A stretch of DNA of 64,000 nt from positions 100,999,439-101,063,438 of the forward strand of contig NC_084850.1 of the NCBI RefSeq assembly GCF_033115175.1. Reading direction: 5' to 3'. Of this stretch, positions 1 through 11,600 are shown in pieces (the stretch's first letter is position 1; each line of letters begins with the position of its first letter). Both the position numbers and the translations under genes were made by a program. The stretch comes from Lepus europaeus (lineage: Eukaryota; Chordata; Mammalia; Lagomorpha; Leporidae). The notes under the pieces were generated by a model, which did no database searches, was not told the DNA's origin, and was given only the letters and a program-made list of their open reading frames with translations.

Positions 1-425
1 CATTTTATATAAAAAGTTCATGGAAATACATATTATGGAAAAACTATGCACAGATTTAATTTTTTTGCACTAAGTTAATACTTACTTTTAAAAATATTTT
101 ACTTATCTACTTGAGAGAGAGAATGAGCACGAGAGCACTCCTACCCTCTGGTTCACTCCCCAAGTGCCCAGCAGTGAGGCTGATCCTGGGAGCCAGGAAG
201 TCAAACCAGGTCTTCCATATGGGTGGCAGGAAACCCATTACTTGAGCCATCACCCTGCCTCCTGGGGGTTTGCATTAACAGGAAGCTCAAGGCAGGAGCC
301 AGAGCTGGAAACTGAACCTAGGCACCTGCTAGGTACCTTGACAACTGGCTTAACCACTAAGCCAAACAGCTGTCCCTAAACTCACCTTTTCATTTTTCCA
401 CGAACTTTTGGAAACACCCTCAGTA
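1..425. mobile_element. Mariner-like short inverted-repeat element, split by a SINE
   Basis: The left part carries aaaagttcatggaaat and the right part, about 390-420, carries the inverted partner tttccacgaacttttgga. Between them lies sequence resembling the gcacaaatttt-type interior of mariner-derived miniature elements. A C-repeat SINE fills 90-377. The left edge may run off the window. A related copy lies at 50784-51930. The family assignment is from memory. Confidence 0.45.
90..377 (-). repeat. C-repeat SINE, diverged
   Basis: Antisense copy with a T-rich and GA-rich tail side, the cactccccaagtgcccagca core, and an end at the ccactaagccaaacagctgtcccc-like head. It lies in the PQBP1 first intron. 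Its divergence suggests an older subfamily. Confidence 0.7.
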
Positions 426-541
426 CTAACCATCATGTGTATTTCAGGCATTTTGGGTGGTCTAAAATACATGTTAACTCTGTTTCCAACACAGCACTTC
501 TAAAATACATTCTATCAGTATGGTAAACAAAAGCAACATCC

Positions 542-890
542 TGGGAGCTGATACTGTGACAAAGTAGGTTAAGCATCTGCCTGCAACTTTGTTAAGCATC
601 CGCCTGCAGCAACGGCATCCCATATGGGTGCCAGTTCGAGTCCTCATTGTTCCACTTTTCATCTAGCTCTCTGCTGTGGGCTGGGAAAGCAGAAGATGGC
701 CCAAGTCCTTGGGCCCCTGTACTCGTATGGGAGACCAGGAAGAAGCTCCTGGCTCCTGGTTCTTGGCTTTGGATCGGCACAGCTCCAGCCATTGCAGCCG
801 TTTGGGGAGTGAACCGGAGGATTGAAGAGTTTTCTCTCTCTGCCTTTCTGTAACTCGCCTTTCAAATAAATAAATAAATCTTTTCTTTCA
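542..890 (+). repeat. C-repeat SINE with a small internal duplication
   Basis: Sense copy with the tRNA-like head ggagctgatactgtgaca, B-box-like gttcgagtcc, and a caaataaataaataaatctt tail. About 27 bases of the head, gttaagcatc(t/c)gcctgca, are repeated near 570-605. It abuts an inverted copy at 892. Confidence 0.85.
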
Positions 891-891
891 A

Positions 892-1230
892 ATATTTTTA
901 AAAGATTTTTATTTGAGTCAGAGTTACAGAGAGGCAGAAAGAGAGAGAGAGACAGAGAGAGAGAGAGGGAGGTGTCTTCCATCTGCTGGTTCACTCCCCA
1001 GATGGCCACAATGGCCAGAGCTGCACTGATCCAAAACCAGGAGCCAGGAGCTTCTTTCCAGTCTCCCACACAGGTGCAGGAGCCCAAGGACTTGGGCCAT
1101 CTTCCACTATTTTCCCAGGCCTCAGCAGAGAGCTGGATTGGAAATGGAGCAGGCTGGACTTGAACCAGCCCATATGGGAAGCCGGCACTGCAGGTGGCAG
1201 CTTTACCTGCTACACCACAGCACCGGCCCC
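892..1230 (-). repeat. C-repeat SINE
   Basis: Antisense full-length copy from aaaagatttttatttgag to the head complement ctacaccacagcaccggcccc. Together with the preceding sense copy it forms a 340-bp arm inverted repeat in the PQBP1 intron. Confidence 0.88.
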
Positions 1231-1565
1231 AAATGAATAAAATCTTTAAAAAAAAACAACAACATCCTGGACTTGACACATAGCCTATTAAGTACTATGC
1301 ATTTACCTCCATGTGATTCGTGAAGGCCCGAAATTTGCATCAGTGTTGTGTATTGTTAAGAATGAAATATCCATCTTTTCAACCTCCCCCCGCCCCCAAA
1401 CACACACATTGCATGGCTTGCAAAAGGAATGGACTTCAGGAATCCTTGCCATGCCACGGCTTAGAGCACAGAAGGTCCACGCTGAGTGTTTAGTGTCCGT
1501 ATCAATGAAAAAAGTGCCTATCAGGCTTGATACACGATACGCGCATCTGCTCTTAGCTCTCTCAC

Positions 1566-1632
1566 CAGGCTCCAGATGTTTGAGGATGCCTCTCTTAGCC
1601 AAGCGAGTCTGCAGCGCGACGGGCAGCGGCAT
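1566..1632 (-). CDS. PQBP1: PQBP1, first coding exon (partial gene)
   Basis: Read on the minus strand, the ATG at 1632 opens MPLPVALQTRLAKRGILKHL followed by EP and one base of the next codon. This is the N-terminus of human polyglutamine-binding protein 1 as I recall it. The exon ends at 1566 before gtgagag. The acceptor cccag is complementary to 1647-1651, so the whole exon is 1566-1646. The remaining exons, with the WW domain and C-terminal U5-15kD-binding tail, lie beyond the left edge. PQBP1 is a nuclear protein that binds spliceosome components and RNA polymerase II, and it is an X-linked intellectual disability gene in man. The gene is divergent from TIMM17B, with the two start codons 736 bp apart. 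The intron at 1-1565 holds three SINEs. Confidence 0.9.
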
Positions 1633-1646
1633 AGCGGGTGACAGAC

Positions 1647-2367
1647 CTGGGGACAGGCAGACTGATGAGGATTCAAATCTGGATCTCATAACACGGAGCT
1701 CATCCCTCCCTTAGCATGTACTCATCGGACTCTCACCTTCCCAAATACACCAGGAGCTAGCTGGGCGGACTCAACCTATGCGCTAAAAGACGAGAGAGAC
1801 AAGAGGCTTGCAAATGTCACAAAACGCCTTCCAGCCGCTCACCTACTAGGTCCGGTGCTCCAGGATCCACTTCCTCTCTCGGGCTCCACCCACCGCCAAA
1901 GGCGCCAAGCGCAGCTTCAGAAACTGGCTCACCCAACCTCCCCCAAAGACTGCTGGGTGGGAAGAACCAAAGCCCTGGGGTGGGGGAGCGGAATGCAGCC
2001 CCTCCTCCAGCTCTGCAAAACCATGCCCCCCCCTCCCCGCGTTACCAGTACAGTCGGGCAGGTAGAAAGAACAGCCTCCTTCCTCTCGTCACTGCTCTGA
2101 TCACCAGGACCACACCACTCGTCTCCCCCAAAGCACACAACGACGTACTCAATACCCGAGCCAAAACGTAACTGGAAGACGCTCGGACTGCAGTGGAAAG
2201 ATGACGTTATCCTGGGTGTCCAATGAGAAGCGCCCTGCGTTTGACGTGGCGAAGCCACCCAATCGCTGTCCTGGGATAGGCGAAGAGCTAGAGCGCCTGT
2301 GGTGCGTTTCCACTGGGGGCGTGGCCCACAGGATTCGGGCCTGACTGTGCCTCCAGACGCCGGCGCC
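1647..2367. promoter_or_regulatory. Shared divergent promoter of PQBP1 and TIMM17B
   Basis: This is the head-to-head interval between the PQBP1 coding exon and the TIMM17B ATG; it must also hold the non-coding first exon of PQBP1, whose limits I cannot fix. The core near 2200-2330 shows two TGACGT CRE half-sites (2202, 2242), two CCAAT boxes (2220-2224, 2259-2263) and a gggggcgtggc GC box (2315-2325). There is no clear TATA box. In man the two genes overlap or nearly touch at their 5' ends, so one bidirectional CpG promoter is expected. Site functions are inferred. Confidence 0.7.
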
Positions 2368-5300
2368 ATGGAGGAGTATGCTCGGGAGCCTTGGTACGGC
2401 GATGGGCACAGGCATCGGGACTGTTGCGGCCCCAAGACCAGCCATGGGAGGCGGGCGGGGGAGGCACCGGCCGCACAGTGCGGCGTCCCAGATGAGGGAG
2501 ACTTAGAATCTTCTCGCCTTCCGCTCCCTGTACTTCCTTCCTTTCGGGCTTCTTTAAAAGGGGCCAGAACTGTGTGCCCAGAGAAGGGGCGGTACAGGAC
2601 GAACCACGCCATGTTGTCCCTGGCTTTGTGGCTCCTGTTCCTCTTTGTTAGCGAGCAGAGACGCTGGTCCAGTCCATTCCAGCGTGGGTGGAGGGTGGCA
2701 CGCATGGTTTTTCCCAGGTCGCTTGTGTGAATCGGGGCGGGTCATGCGTGAATCTATTGTGGGTGAGGAGGGGGTGCTGGGTTTTCCCAACGGGCCTCTG
2801 GGTTTTTCTCAGTTTTGCTTGGTTTAAGAGGAGGGGACAAGGCTTGGTTGGATGCGATCACTGTCCCAGAAGGGGCTGTCACCTCGTTTCTAATAACTAG
2901 CCAGTTAACACTTCCATAACCCTTACTGAAATGCGCCAACTCTACATGCCTCAGTTCATTTAATATTTGCTAGTAAAGCAGTTGGCTGGTTCCTTGGATG
3001 CCTGCAAAAGGTGATCAAGGCAGAGACTATTATTTTTCCCCTTTTGCCCCATTTCTCGATTTCATCAGGGAAAAAGAGTGACAGAACTAGCTCGTTGTTA
3101 TCTGAAGTGTTTCTTCTCACTCACAAACTTGCCATTCCAGTGACTGGTTTCTCCCAGTTGGAGAGAGTCCAGGGAGGGGAGGGGCTCCCATTAACCCCAA
3201 CGTTCCCTTCCCGTTTTTCAGCCCATGGCGAATTGTGGATGATTGCGGTGGAGCCTTCACCATGGGTGTCATCGGCGGTGGAGTCTTCCAGGCCATCAAG
3301 GGTTTCCGCAATGCCCCTGTTGTGAGTCCTGGCCTACCCTGGGTGGTGTGGGGGTCAGCAGCCTTGCCCACATAGGACGCTACTCTAAAAGCTGCTTGGA
3401 GCTGCCAGGCCAATGCACTTAACTTCTTCTGGTCCCTACTCACCTACTATGTGCCAGACCTGGCTCCTGGACCTGGGGAACTGCAGATGTGACCTCTTGT
3501 CCCCTTCCCCCACCCAGCTGGACCTCCTCGGTGGAAATGTGCTGTAAAAACATTCTTCACCCAGTCCCGAGTGTGTGTGTGCAAAACCAAATAGATTTTT
3601 AGAGGCAGATGCTGGGTCTTCAACCTGGATAGAGTGAAGTGACAGAAGGAGGACAGCCTTAAAGTTGAGAAAATCATTTTAATTTAACATACTTCGGTTT
3701 ATTTCTCTGACTCCCCTCCCCGCCAAAAAACAAAATATCATGGCTTTACATATCACCATTTGTCATGATCTCTTGATTTATTTGAGAGGCAGAGGGGCCA
3801 GGAGAGAGCACGAAGGAGCAAGAGAGCACACTCCCCAAATGTCCACAACAGCCTGGGCCAAAGCCAGGAGCCAGGTACTCAATCCAGCTCTCTCAGATGG
3901 ACAGCAGGAGCCTAATGACTTGAGCCATCACCTGCTACCTCCCAGGGTCTGAATTCACAGGCAGCTGGACTCAGGAATTGGAGCTGGGAAGGCGTTTATG
4001 TTAAGCTGCTGCTTTTGACGCCAGCAGCCCATAGCAGAGCTCTGGTTCAAGTCCCACCTGATCTGCTTCTGATTCAGCTCCCTGCTAATGCACTTGGGAG
4101 GGCCATAGAAGATGGCCCAGGTATTTGGGTCCCTGCCACTCACATGGGAGAGACCCAGATGGAGTTCCTGGCTCCTGGCTTCAGCCATTTGGGGAGTGAA
4201 CCAGCAGGTAGCAGACCCCTTTTTCTGTTTCTCCCCCCTCTCTCTGTCCCACTGCCTTTCAAATAAATAAAGTAAATCTTAAAAACAGGAACTAGTGGTG
4301 GGGATCAAGCCCAAGCACTCCAATATGAGATGTGGGTGCCTTAACCAATAGGCCAAATGCTTGCCCCAGTCTCTGTAATTTTTAAACAAATGTTTTATTT
4401 ATTTCCATCTACTTGAAAGGCAGAGTGATAGAAAGAGAGAGCTCCTATGCACTGGTTTACTCTTCGAGTGCCCACCACAGCCAGGACTGGACTAGGCCGA
4501 AGCCAGGAGCCCGGAATTCCATCTGGGTTTCCCATGTGGCTGACAGGGCACAAGCACTTGAATCATCATCTACTGCCTCCCAAGATGTATTAGCTGGAAG
4601 TTGTTTAGGAAACAGAGCAGCCTGGACCTGAACTGGCACTCACATATGTGATGTTGGTATCCAAAGCAGGGCCTTAAGCCACTGCACCACAAGGTCCAGT
4701 CCTCTGCAGTTTTTATATGTAGCTCTGTCCCTCCTCTCAACCCCTGGAACTCCCTTTCCCAGATCTTTGTGTTTCTCATCGTCACAATTTCAGCACAAAT
4801 GTCCCCTTTGTGAAGAGGCCTTTCCTGTCCCCCAGCCACATCACTTCTCTTAATCTGTGTCCTCGGAGTGCATATTGCTGCCCGCATCGATCTTGTTTGT
4901 GTGTACCCTTGCTCAGGGTCTGCCTTCCACTGATGTAAGCTTTGGGAGGACAGAGTCTGGATCTACCCCGTTCGCTGCTGTATCCCTGCTTGTAACATAG
5001 TGCCTGGCACATAGTAGATGCCCATTAGTCATTTATTAAATGAATGAACCAAGAAATGAATGAATGAGCACTTACCAACCCAGCTGCAAGGATACTCATG
5101 TTGGGGTGCTCACCAGGCCCCTAGTTCTTTGCTGCTTCTCAGTATTAAACAGATCTCCCATTCCCTACATTCTCTTAAAAGCTAGAAGCCCTGTCTGCTA
5201 GTGGCCGGGACCCTGCCCTGACTCCCTTCCTTACTTTCCCCAGGGAATGCGGCACCGGTTGAGAGGTAGTATCAACGCGGTGAGGATCCGAGCCCCCCAG

Positions 5301-5640
5301 ATTGGAGGTGAGGGGCTTGGGGAGACACAGGAAATGTGATGGCAAAGGTGGGGGTGAGGTGATCCTTTAGGACTAGACTACAAGTTGGGGGTCCAGATGG
5401 TAGCCCCAGCTCTGCCTGGGACTTCCCAGGTGGGTGGCATTTTCCAACAATTGAATACTGAGGGGACAGGAATCATTTCTAGAGTTTAAATCCAGGTCCT
5501 GTGTTATTTGGGGCTAGTGACAATGATAACCAGAGCCACCTTGTTAGTAACTTTTAGTTTAGAGGCGGTTATGCTAAGCACTTTAATATTCTTTTTTTAA
5601 AGATTTATTTTATTTATTTGAAAGAGTTACAGAATGAGGT

Positions 5641-5691
<51 letters not shown>

Positions 5692-8600
5692 AAGAGAGAG
5701 GTCTTCCATCCACTGGTTCACTCCCTAAATGGCCGCAACAGCCGGAGCTGAGCCCATCCAAAGCCAGGAGCCAGGAGCTTCTTCTGGGTCTCCCACGCGG
5801 GTGCAGGGGCCCAAGGACTTGGACCATCTTCTACTGCTTTCCCAGGCCTTAGCAGAGAGCTGGATTGGAAGTGGAGCAGCTGGGACTCGAATTGGCACCC
5901 ATATGGGATGCCAGTGCTGCAGACCAGGACTTTAACCTGCCTCGCCACAGCATTGGCCCCGGGCTTTAATATTCTTAACTAATTGTAAATTCCTGAAGTC
6001 AAGTGAAACACAGTATCTCAAATAGTTCCTGGCACTTGATGAGCCCTCAGTAACCATTTTCACTATAGGCATAATGAGTATCAGTATTTAAACTACAAGG
6101 AACTTTTTTAACTTTTTAACTAACTTTTTAACAGATATATAAAAATAGTGTCTGCTTGTGGAGAACCATGTGATCTTATATTTTTTTAAAGATTTATTTT
6201 ATTTATTTAAAACACAGGACTACAAAGAGAGAGAGAGAGAGAGGGAGAGACATCTTCCATCTGCTGGTTCACTCCCCAAATGGTCGCAATGGCCAGGACT
6301 GGGCCAGACCGAAACCAGGAGCCCAAAGCTTCCAGGTCTCCCACATAGGTGCAGGGGCCCAGCACTTGGGCCATCCTCTGCTGCTTTCCTAGGTGCGTTA
6401 GCAGGGAACTGGGTCAGAAGTGAAGCAGCCAGGACTTGAACCGGCGCCCATGTGGGATGCTGGTGTCACAGGTGGCAGCTTTACCCGCTACACCACAATG
6501 CTGCCCTCCCCATGTGATCTTTATGATGCATGTGTACATTGTGGAATGTCCATTCAGGGTAAATATATACATATATATAGCCTCAAATAGTTAACAGTTC
6601 TTTATGGTAAAAGCATACAAAATCTTCTAATTGATTTTCATAGAAAAATACACAGTACATTCATGTTATCTATAGTCACTCTACCATGCAATGAAAGCCT
6701 AAAACTTCTTACAGTTATCTAACTTTAACTTAGTACCTGTTAATCAACCTTTCTGCAACCCTCACTTCCCTGTTCCCTGTCCAACCTCTGGTAACTGCCA
6801 TTATACTCTTAACTTCTATGAGATCATGTTGTTGTTATTATTATCCTTAAGAAGATTTATTTATTTATTTGAAAGAGTTACAGAAAGGGAGATCTTCCAT
6901 CCACTGGTTGACTCCCCAGATGGCTAGGGCAGGTCTGGCCAGGGCAGGGCCAGACCAAAGTCAGGAGCCAGGAAGTGCCCACCTGGGTGGCAGGGGCCCT
7001 AACACTTGGGCCATCCTCTGCTGCTTTTCCCAGGCCATTATTCGGGAGCTGGATCAGAGGTAGAGCAGCTGGGACACAAACCAGTGTCCATATTGGATGC
7101 CTGCATCACAGGTGGCAGCTTTAACCACTATACCAAAGTGCCGGCCCCAAGAGGTCATGTATTTTTTTGACACTGTGCATTTAATAACTGGGCAGTTTGT
7201 TTTGTTGTTGTTGAGTTTCTTGATCTCTTTATATGTTCTGGTTATTAATCCTTTATCAGTTTCATAGTTTGCAAGTAATTTCTCCCATTCTGTTGGTTGC
7301 CTCTTCACTTTCCTGAGTGGTTGTTTGTTTGTTTGTTTGTTTCGCAGTGCAGAAGCTTCTCAATTTGATGTAATCCCATTTGTCAATTTTGGCTTTGATA
7401 GCCTGTGCCTCTGGGGTCTTTTCCAAGAACTCTTTGCCTATGCCAATGTCTTGCAGGATTTCCCCAATGTTCTCTAATAATTTGATGGTATTGGGTCATA
7501 GATTTAGGTCTCATCCATTTTGAGTGGATTTTTGTGTAAGGTGTAAGGTAGGAGTCTTGTTTCATACTGCTGTGCTCAGACATCCAGTTTTCCCAGCACT
7601 ATTTGTTGTAGAAACTGTCCTTGCTCCAGGGATTGATTTTAGCTCCCCTGTCAAAGATAATTTGATTGTAGATGCTTGGATTGATTTCTGGCATTTCTAT
7701 TCTGTTCCATTGGTCTATCCATCTGTTTTTGTACCATGGATGGAACTGGAGATCATTATGTTAAATGAAATAAGCCAAGGACAATACAAGTATCACAATA
7801 TCTCACTCATCCTTTTTATGGCTGAGTAGTATTCCATTGTGGGTATGTGCCTATGTGCCATGTTTTATTTATCCATTCATCAGTGGCTGGATACTTAGCT
7901 TGTTTGATTTCTTGGCTATTGGTAAACAGTGTTGCAGTAAACATGGAAGTACCAATGTCTCTGACAGATTGATTTCATTGCGCTTGGATATGTATACCCA
8001 GGAGAGGGATTGCTGGGTAATAGCGTAGTTCAATTTTTAGTTTATTGAGGAACTTTCATACTGTTTTCCATGATGGTTGCATTGATTTACATTCCCATCA
8101 GCAGTCTGCAAATGTTCCCTTTTCTCCATATCCTTGCTAACACTTGTTATTTTTTAATTTTTTTTAAAATTTATTTATTTGACAGAGTGACAGAGAGGGA
8201 GAGACAGAGAGATCGTCCATCTGCTGGTTCACTCTCCAAATGGCCACAGTGGCCAGGGCTGGGCCAGGCTGAAGCCAGGAGCCTTATCCAGGTCTCCCAC
8301 GTGGGTAGCAGAGGCCCAGGGACTTCTTCCACTGCTTTCCCCAGATTATTAGTAGGGAGCTGGATCAGAAGTGGACCAGCCAGGACTTGAACCAATGCTC
8401 ATTTAAAATGTTGGTGTAGCAGGTGGTAGTTTAACCCACTGCACCACGATGCTAGCCCCTGTTTTGAGTTTTTTTTCATAATAGCCAATCTAACTAGAGT
8501 AAGGTAATAGCTCATTGTGTGTGTGTGTATATATATATAATTTTACAGAGAGAAAGCAAGAGACAACACACACACACACACACACATACAGAGTTCTCAC

Positions 8601-11600
8601 CCACTGGTTCATTTCATTCCCCAAATGCACACAAAGGATGAGATTGGGCCAGGCTGGAGCCAGGAACTCAATCCAGGTCTCCCGCATGGTTGGCAGGGAC
8701 TTAACTTCTTGCGCCATCACTGCTGCCTTCCAGGGTGAGCACATACCAGGGTAAGTGCCTCCCAGGGTGAGCACGTACCAGGAAGGCAGGAAAGGGAGCA
8801 GAGGCAGGACTTGAATTCAGGCACTCCAATATGGGATGCAGGTGTCCTGACCGGTAGCTTAACTGCTAGGCCAGAGGCACCAGACACCTGCCCCTCATTG
8901 TGGTGTTAGTTTTTAAGGCATAGAGACAGATAGATAGATCTTCTACCTGCTGATTCATTCCCCAGATGCCTGCAACAGCCAGGACTCGGCTGGCCAAAGC
9001 CGGGAGCCTAGAACTCCGTGCAGGTCTCCTGTCTGGGTGGCAGGGACATAAGTACTTGAGCTGTAACTTGCTGCATCCTATGATGCATTTTAAGAGAAAG
9101 CTGGCTTCAGGTGTGGAGCTGGGACTTTATCCCAGGCACTCTGATATAGGATGTGGGTTCTCCAAGCAGTACCTTAACTGCTATGCAAAGCACCTGCTCC
9201 ATACTGCCTTTTTAAACATGGAATTATTTGTGTATGTGGTTTTTTTTGTTCGTTTTTGGGCTACTGGGTTATTTATTTATTTATTTATTTTTTGACAGGC
9301 AGAGTGGACAGTGAGAGAGAGAGAGACAGAGAGAAAGGTCTTCCTTTTGCCGTTGGTTCACCTTCCAATGGCCGCTGTAGCCGGCGTGCTGCGGCCAGCA
9401 CACCGCGCTGATCCGAAGCCAGGAGCCAGGTGCTTCTCCTGGTCTCCCATGGGGTGCAGGGCCCAAGTACTTGGGCCATCCTCCACTGCACTCCCGGGCC
9501 ATAGCAGAGAGCTGGCCTGGGAGAGGGGCAACCGGGACTAGAACCTGGTGTGCCGGCGCCGCTAGGCGGAGGATTAGCCTATTGATGGGCTACTGGGTTA
9601 TCTGAGTTTTTTACATATTCTGGGTATTAACCCCCTGTCAGATGCGTACCTTGCAAGTACTTTCTCCTGTTGTTTTGTGGGTTGTTGTTGTTTCTCCCAT
9701 TTTGTACTCTGTTGATTATTTCTTTTACTATACCGAAGCGCTTTAGTCCGATGCCATCACATTTGTCTATTTTTTGCTTTTTAGGTTTTGAATATTTATT
9801 TATTTTATTTATTTGAAAGGCAGAGTTACAGAGAGAGAGGGAGAGACAGAGAGAGAGATTGTCCATCTATTGGTTCTCTCCCCAAATAGCTGTGACAGCC
9901 AGCTCTGGGCCAGCCCAAAGCCAGGAGCCAGGAGCTTTATCCAGTTCTACTATGTGGGTGGCAGGGGCTCAAGTACTTGGGCCATCTTCTGCTGCTTTCC
10001 CAAGCACATTATCAGCGAACTAGATAAGAAGTGGAAGTTGGGACTTGAACCGATGCCCATACGGGATGCCAGTGTTACAGACGGCAGGGTGGCTTAACCC
10101 ACTGTGCCACAACACCAGCCCCGTTTTTGCTTCCTTTTCCTGTGTTTTGGTATATGATCTGAAAAGTCGTTGCCTAGTCCAGTGTCCTGAAATGTTTCCT
10201 CTATGATTTCTTTTGGCAATTTCAAAATTTAAGTCTTATATTTAGTCTTTGATCCATTTGTAGTTGATTTCAGTACATGTTGAAAGATAGGATCTACCAG
10301 CTCTCTGCTATGGCCTGGGATAGCAGTAGAAGATGGTCCAAGTCATTGGGCCGCTGCACCCACGTGGGAGACCCGGAAGAGGCTCCTGGCTCCTGGCTTT
10401 GGATTGGTGCAGCTCTGGACATTGTGGCCAATTGGGGAGTGAACCAGCAGATGGAAGACCTCTCTCTCTGTAACTCTGTTTTTCAAATAAATAAAATAAA
10501 TCTTTTTTAAAAAAAGAAAGATAGGATCTAGATTCATTCTTCTGTATTCGGATATCCAAATTTCCCAGCACTATATTGAACAGACTGTCCTTTTTCTAGG
10601 GCCTTTTTCTTTTTCTTTTTAAAAAGATTTATTTATTTGAAAGGCAGAGTTAGAGAGAGATGAAGAGACACTTCCCAAATGGCCACAACAGCAGAGGCTG
10701 GGCCAAAACCAGGAGCCAGGAGCTTCTTCTGGGTCTCCCACATAGGTGCAGGGGCCCAAACACTTGGGCCATCCTCAGCTGCTTTCCCAGGCCTATTAGC
10801 AGGGAGCTAGATTGGAAGTGGAGCCGCCAGGACTCGAACTGGCACCCATATGGGATGCCAGCATTGTAGGTGTGGCTATGCCACAGTGCCAGTTCCACCG
10901 AGAAGTTTTCTTAGCACCTTTGTCAAAGGTGCTAAGCTTCTAGAGTCTCTGTTCTGTTCCATTGGTGTATGAAACTGGTTTTATGCTAACACCACGATCT
11001 TTTAATTACTGTTGCTTTGTAATGTATTTTAAAGTTAAGTAGTAAAATGCCTCCCACAATGTTCTTTTTGCCCAAGATTTTTTTGGCTATTTGGGATATT
11101 TTGTGGTTCCATAACAAATTTTAGTAGTGTTTTTTCCATTCTGTGAAAATGTCATTGGTATTTTGATAGGGATTGCATTGAATCTGTAAATCTCTTTGGG
11201 TAGTGTGGACATTTTATTCTATTTTATTTTATTTTATTTAAAGATTTATTTATTTGAAAGAGTTATACAGAGAGAGAAGGAGAGGCAGAGAGAGAGAGAG
11301 AGGTCTTCTATCCACAGATTCACTCCCCAACTGGCTGCAACAGTTGGAGCTGCTCCGATCCAAAGGCAGAAGCCAGGAGCTTCTTCCAGGTTTCCCACAT
11401 GGGCAGGGGCCCAAGCACTTGGGCCATCTTCTACTGCTTTCCCAGGCCATAGCAGAGAGCTGGATCGGAAGAGGAGCATTCGGGACTCAAACTGGCACCC
11501 ATATGGGATGCTGGCACTGCAGGCGGTGGCTTTACCCATTACGCCACAGCGTTGGCCCCTGGACATTTTAATAATACTGATTCTTTCAATCCATGAACCC

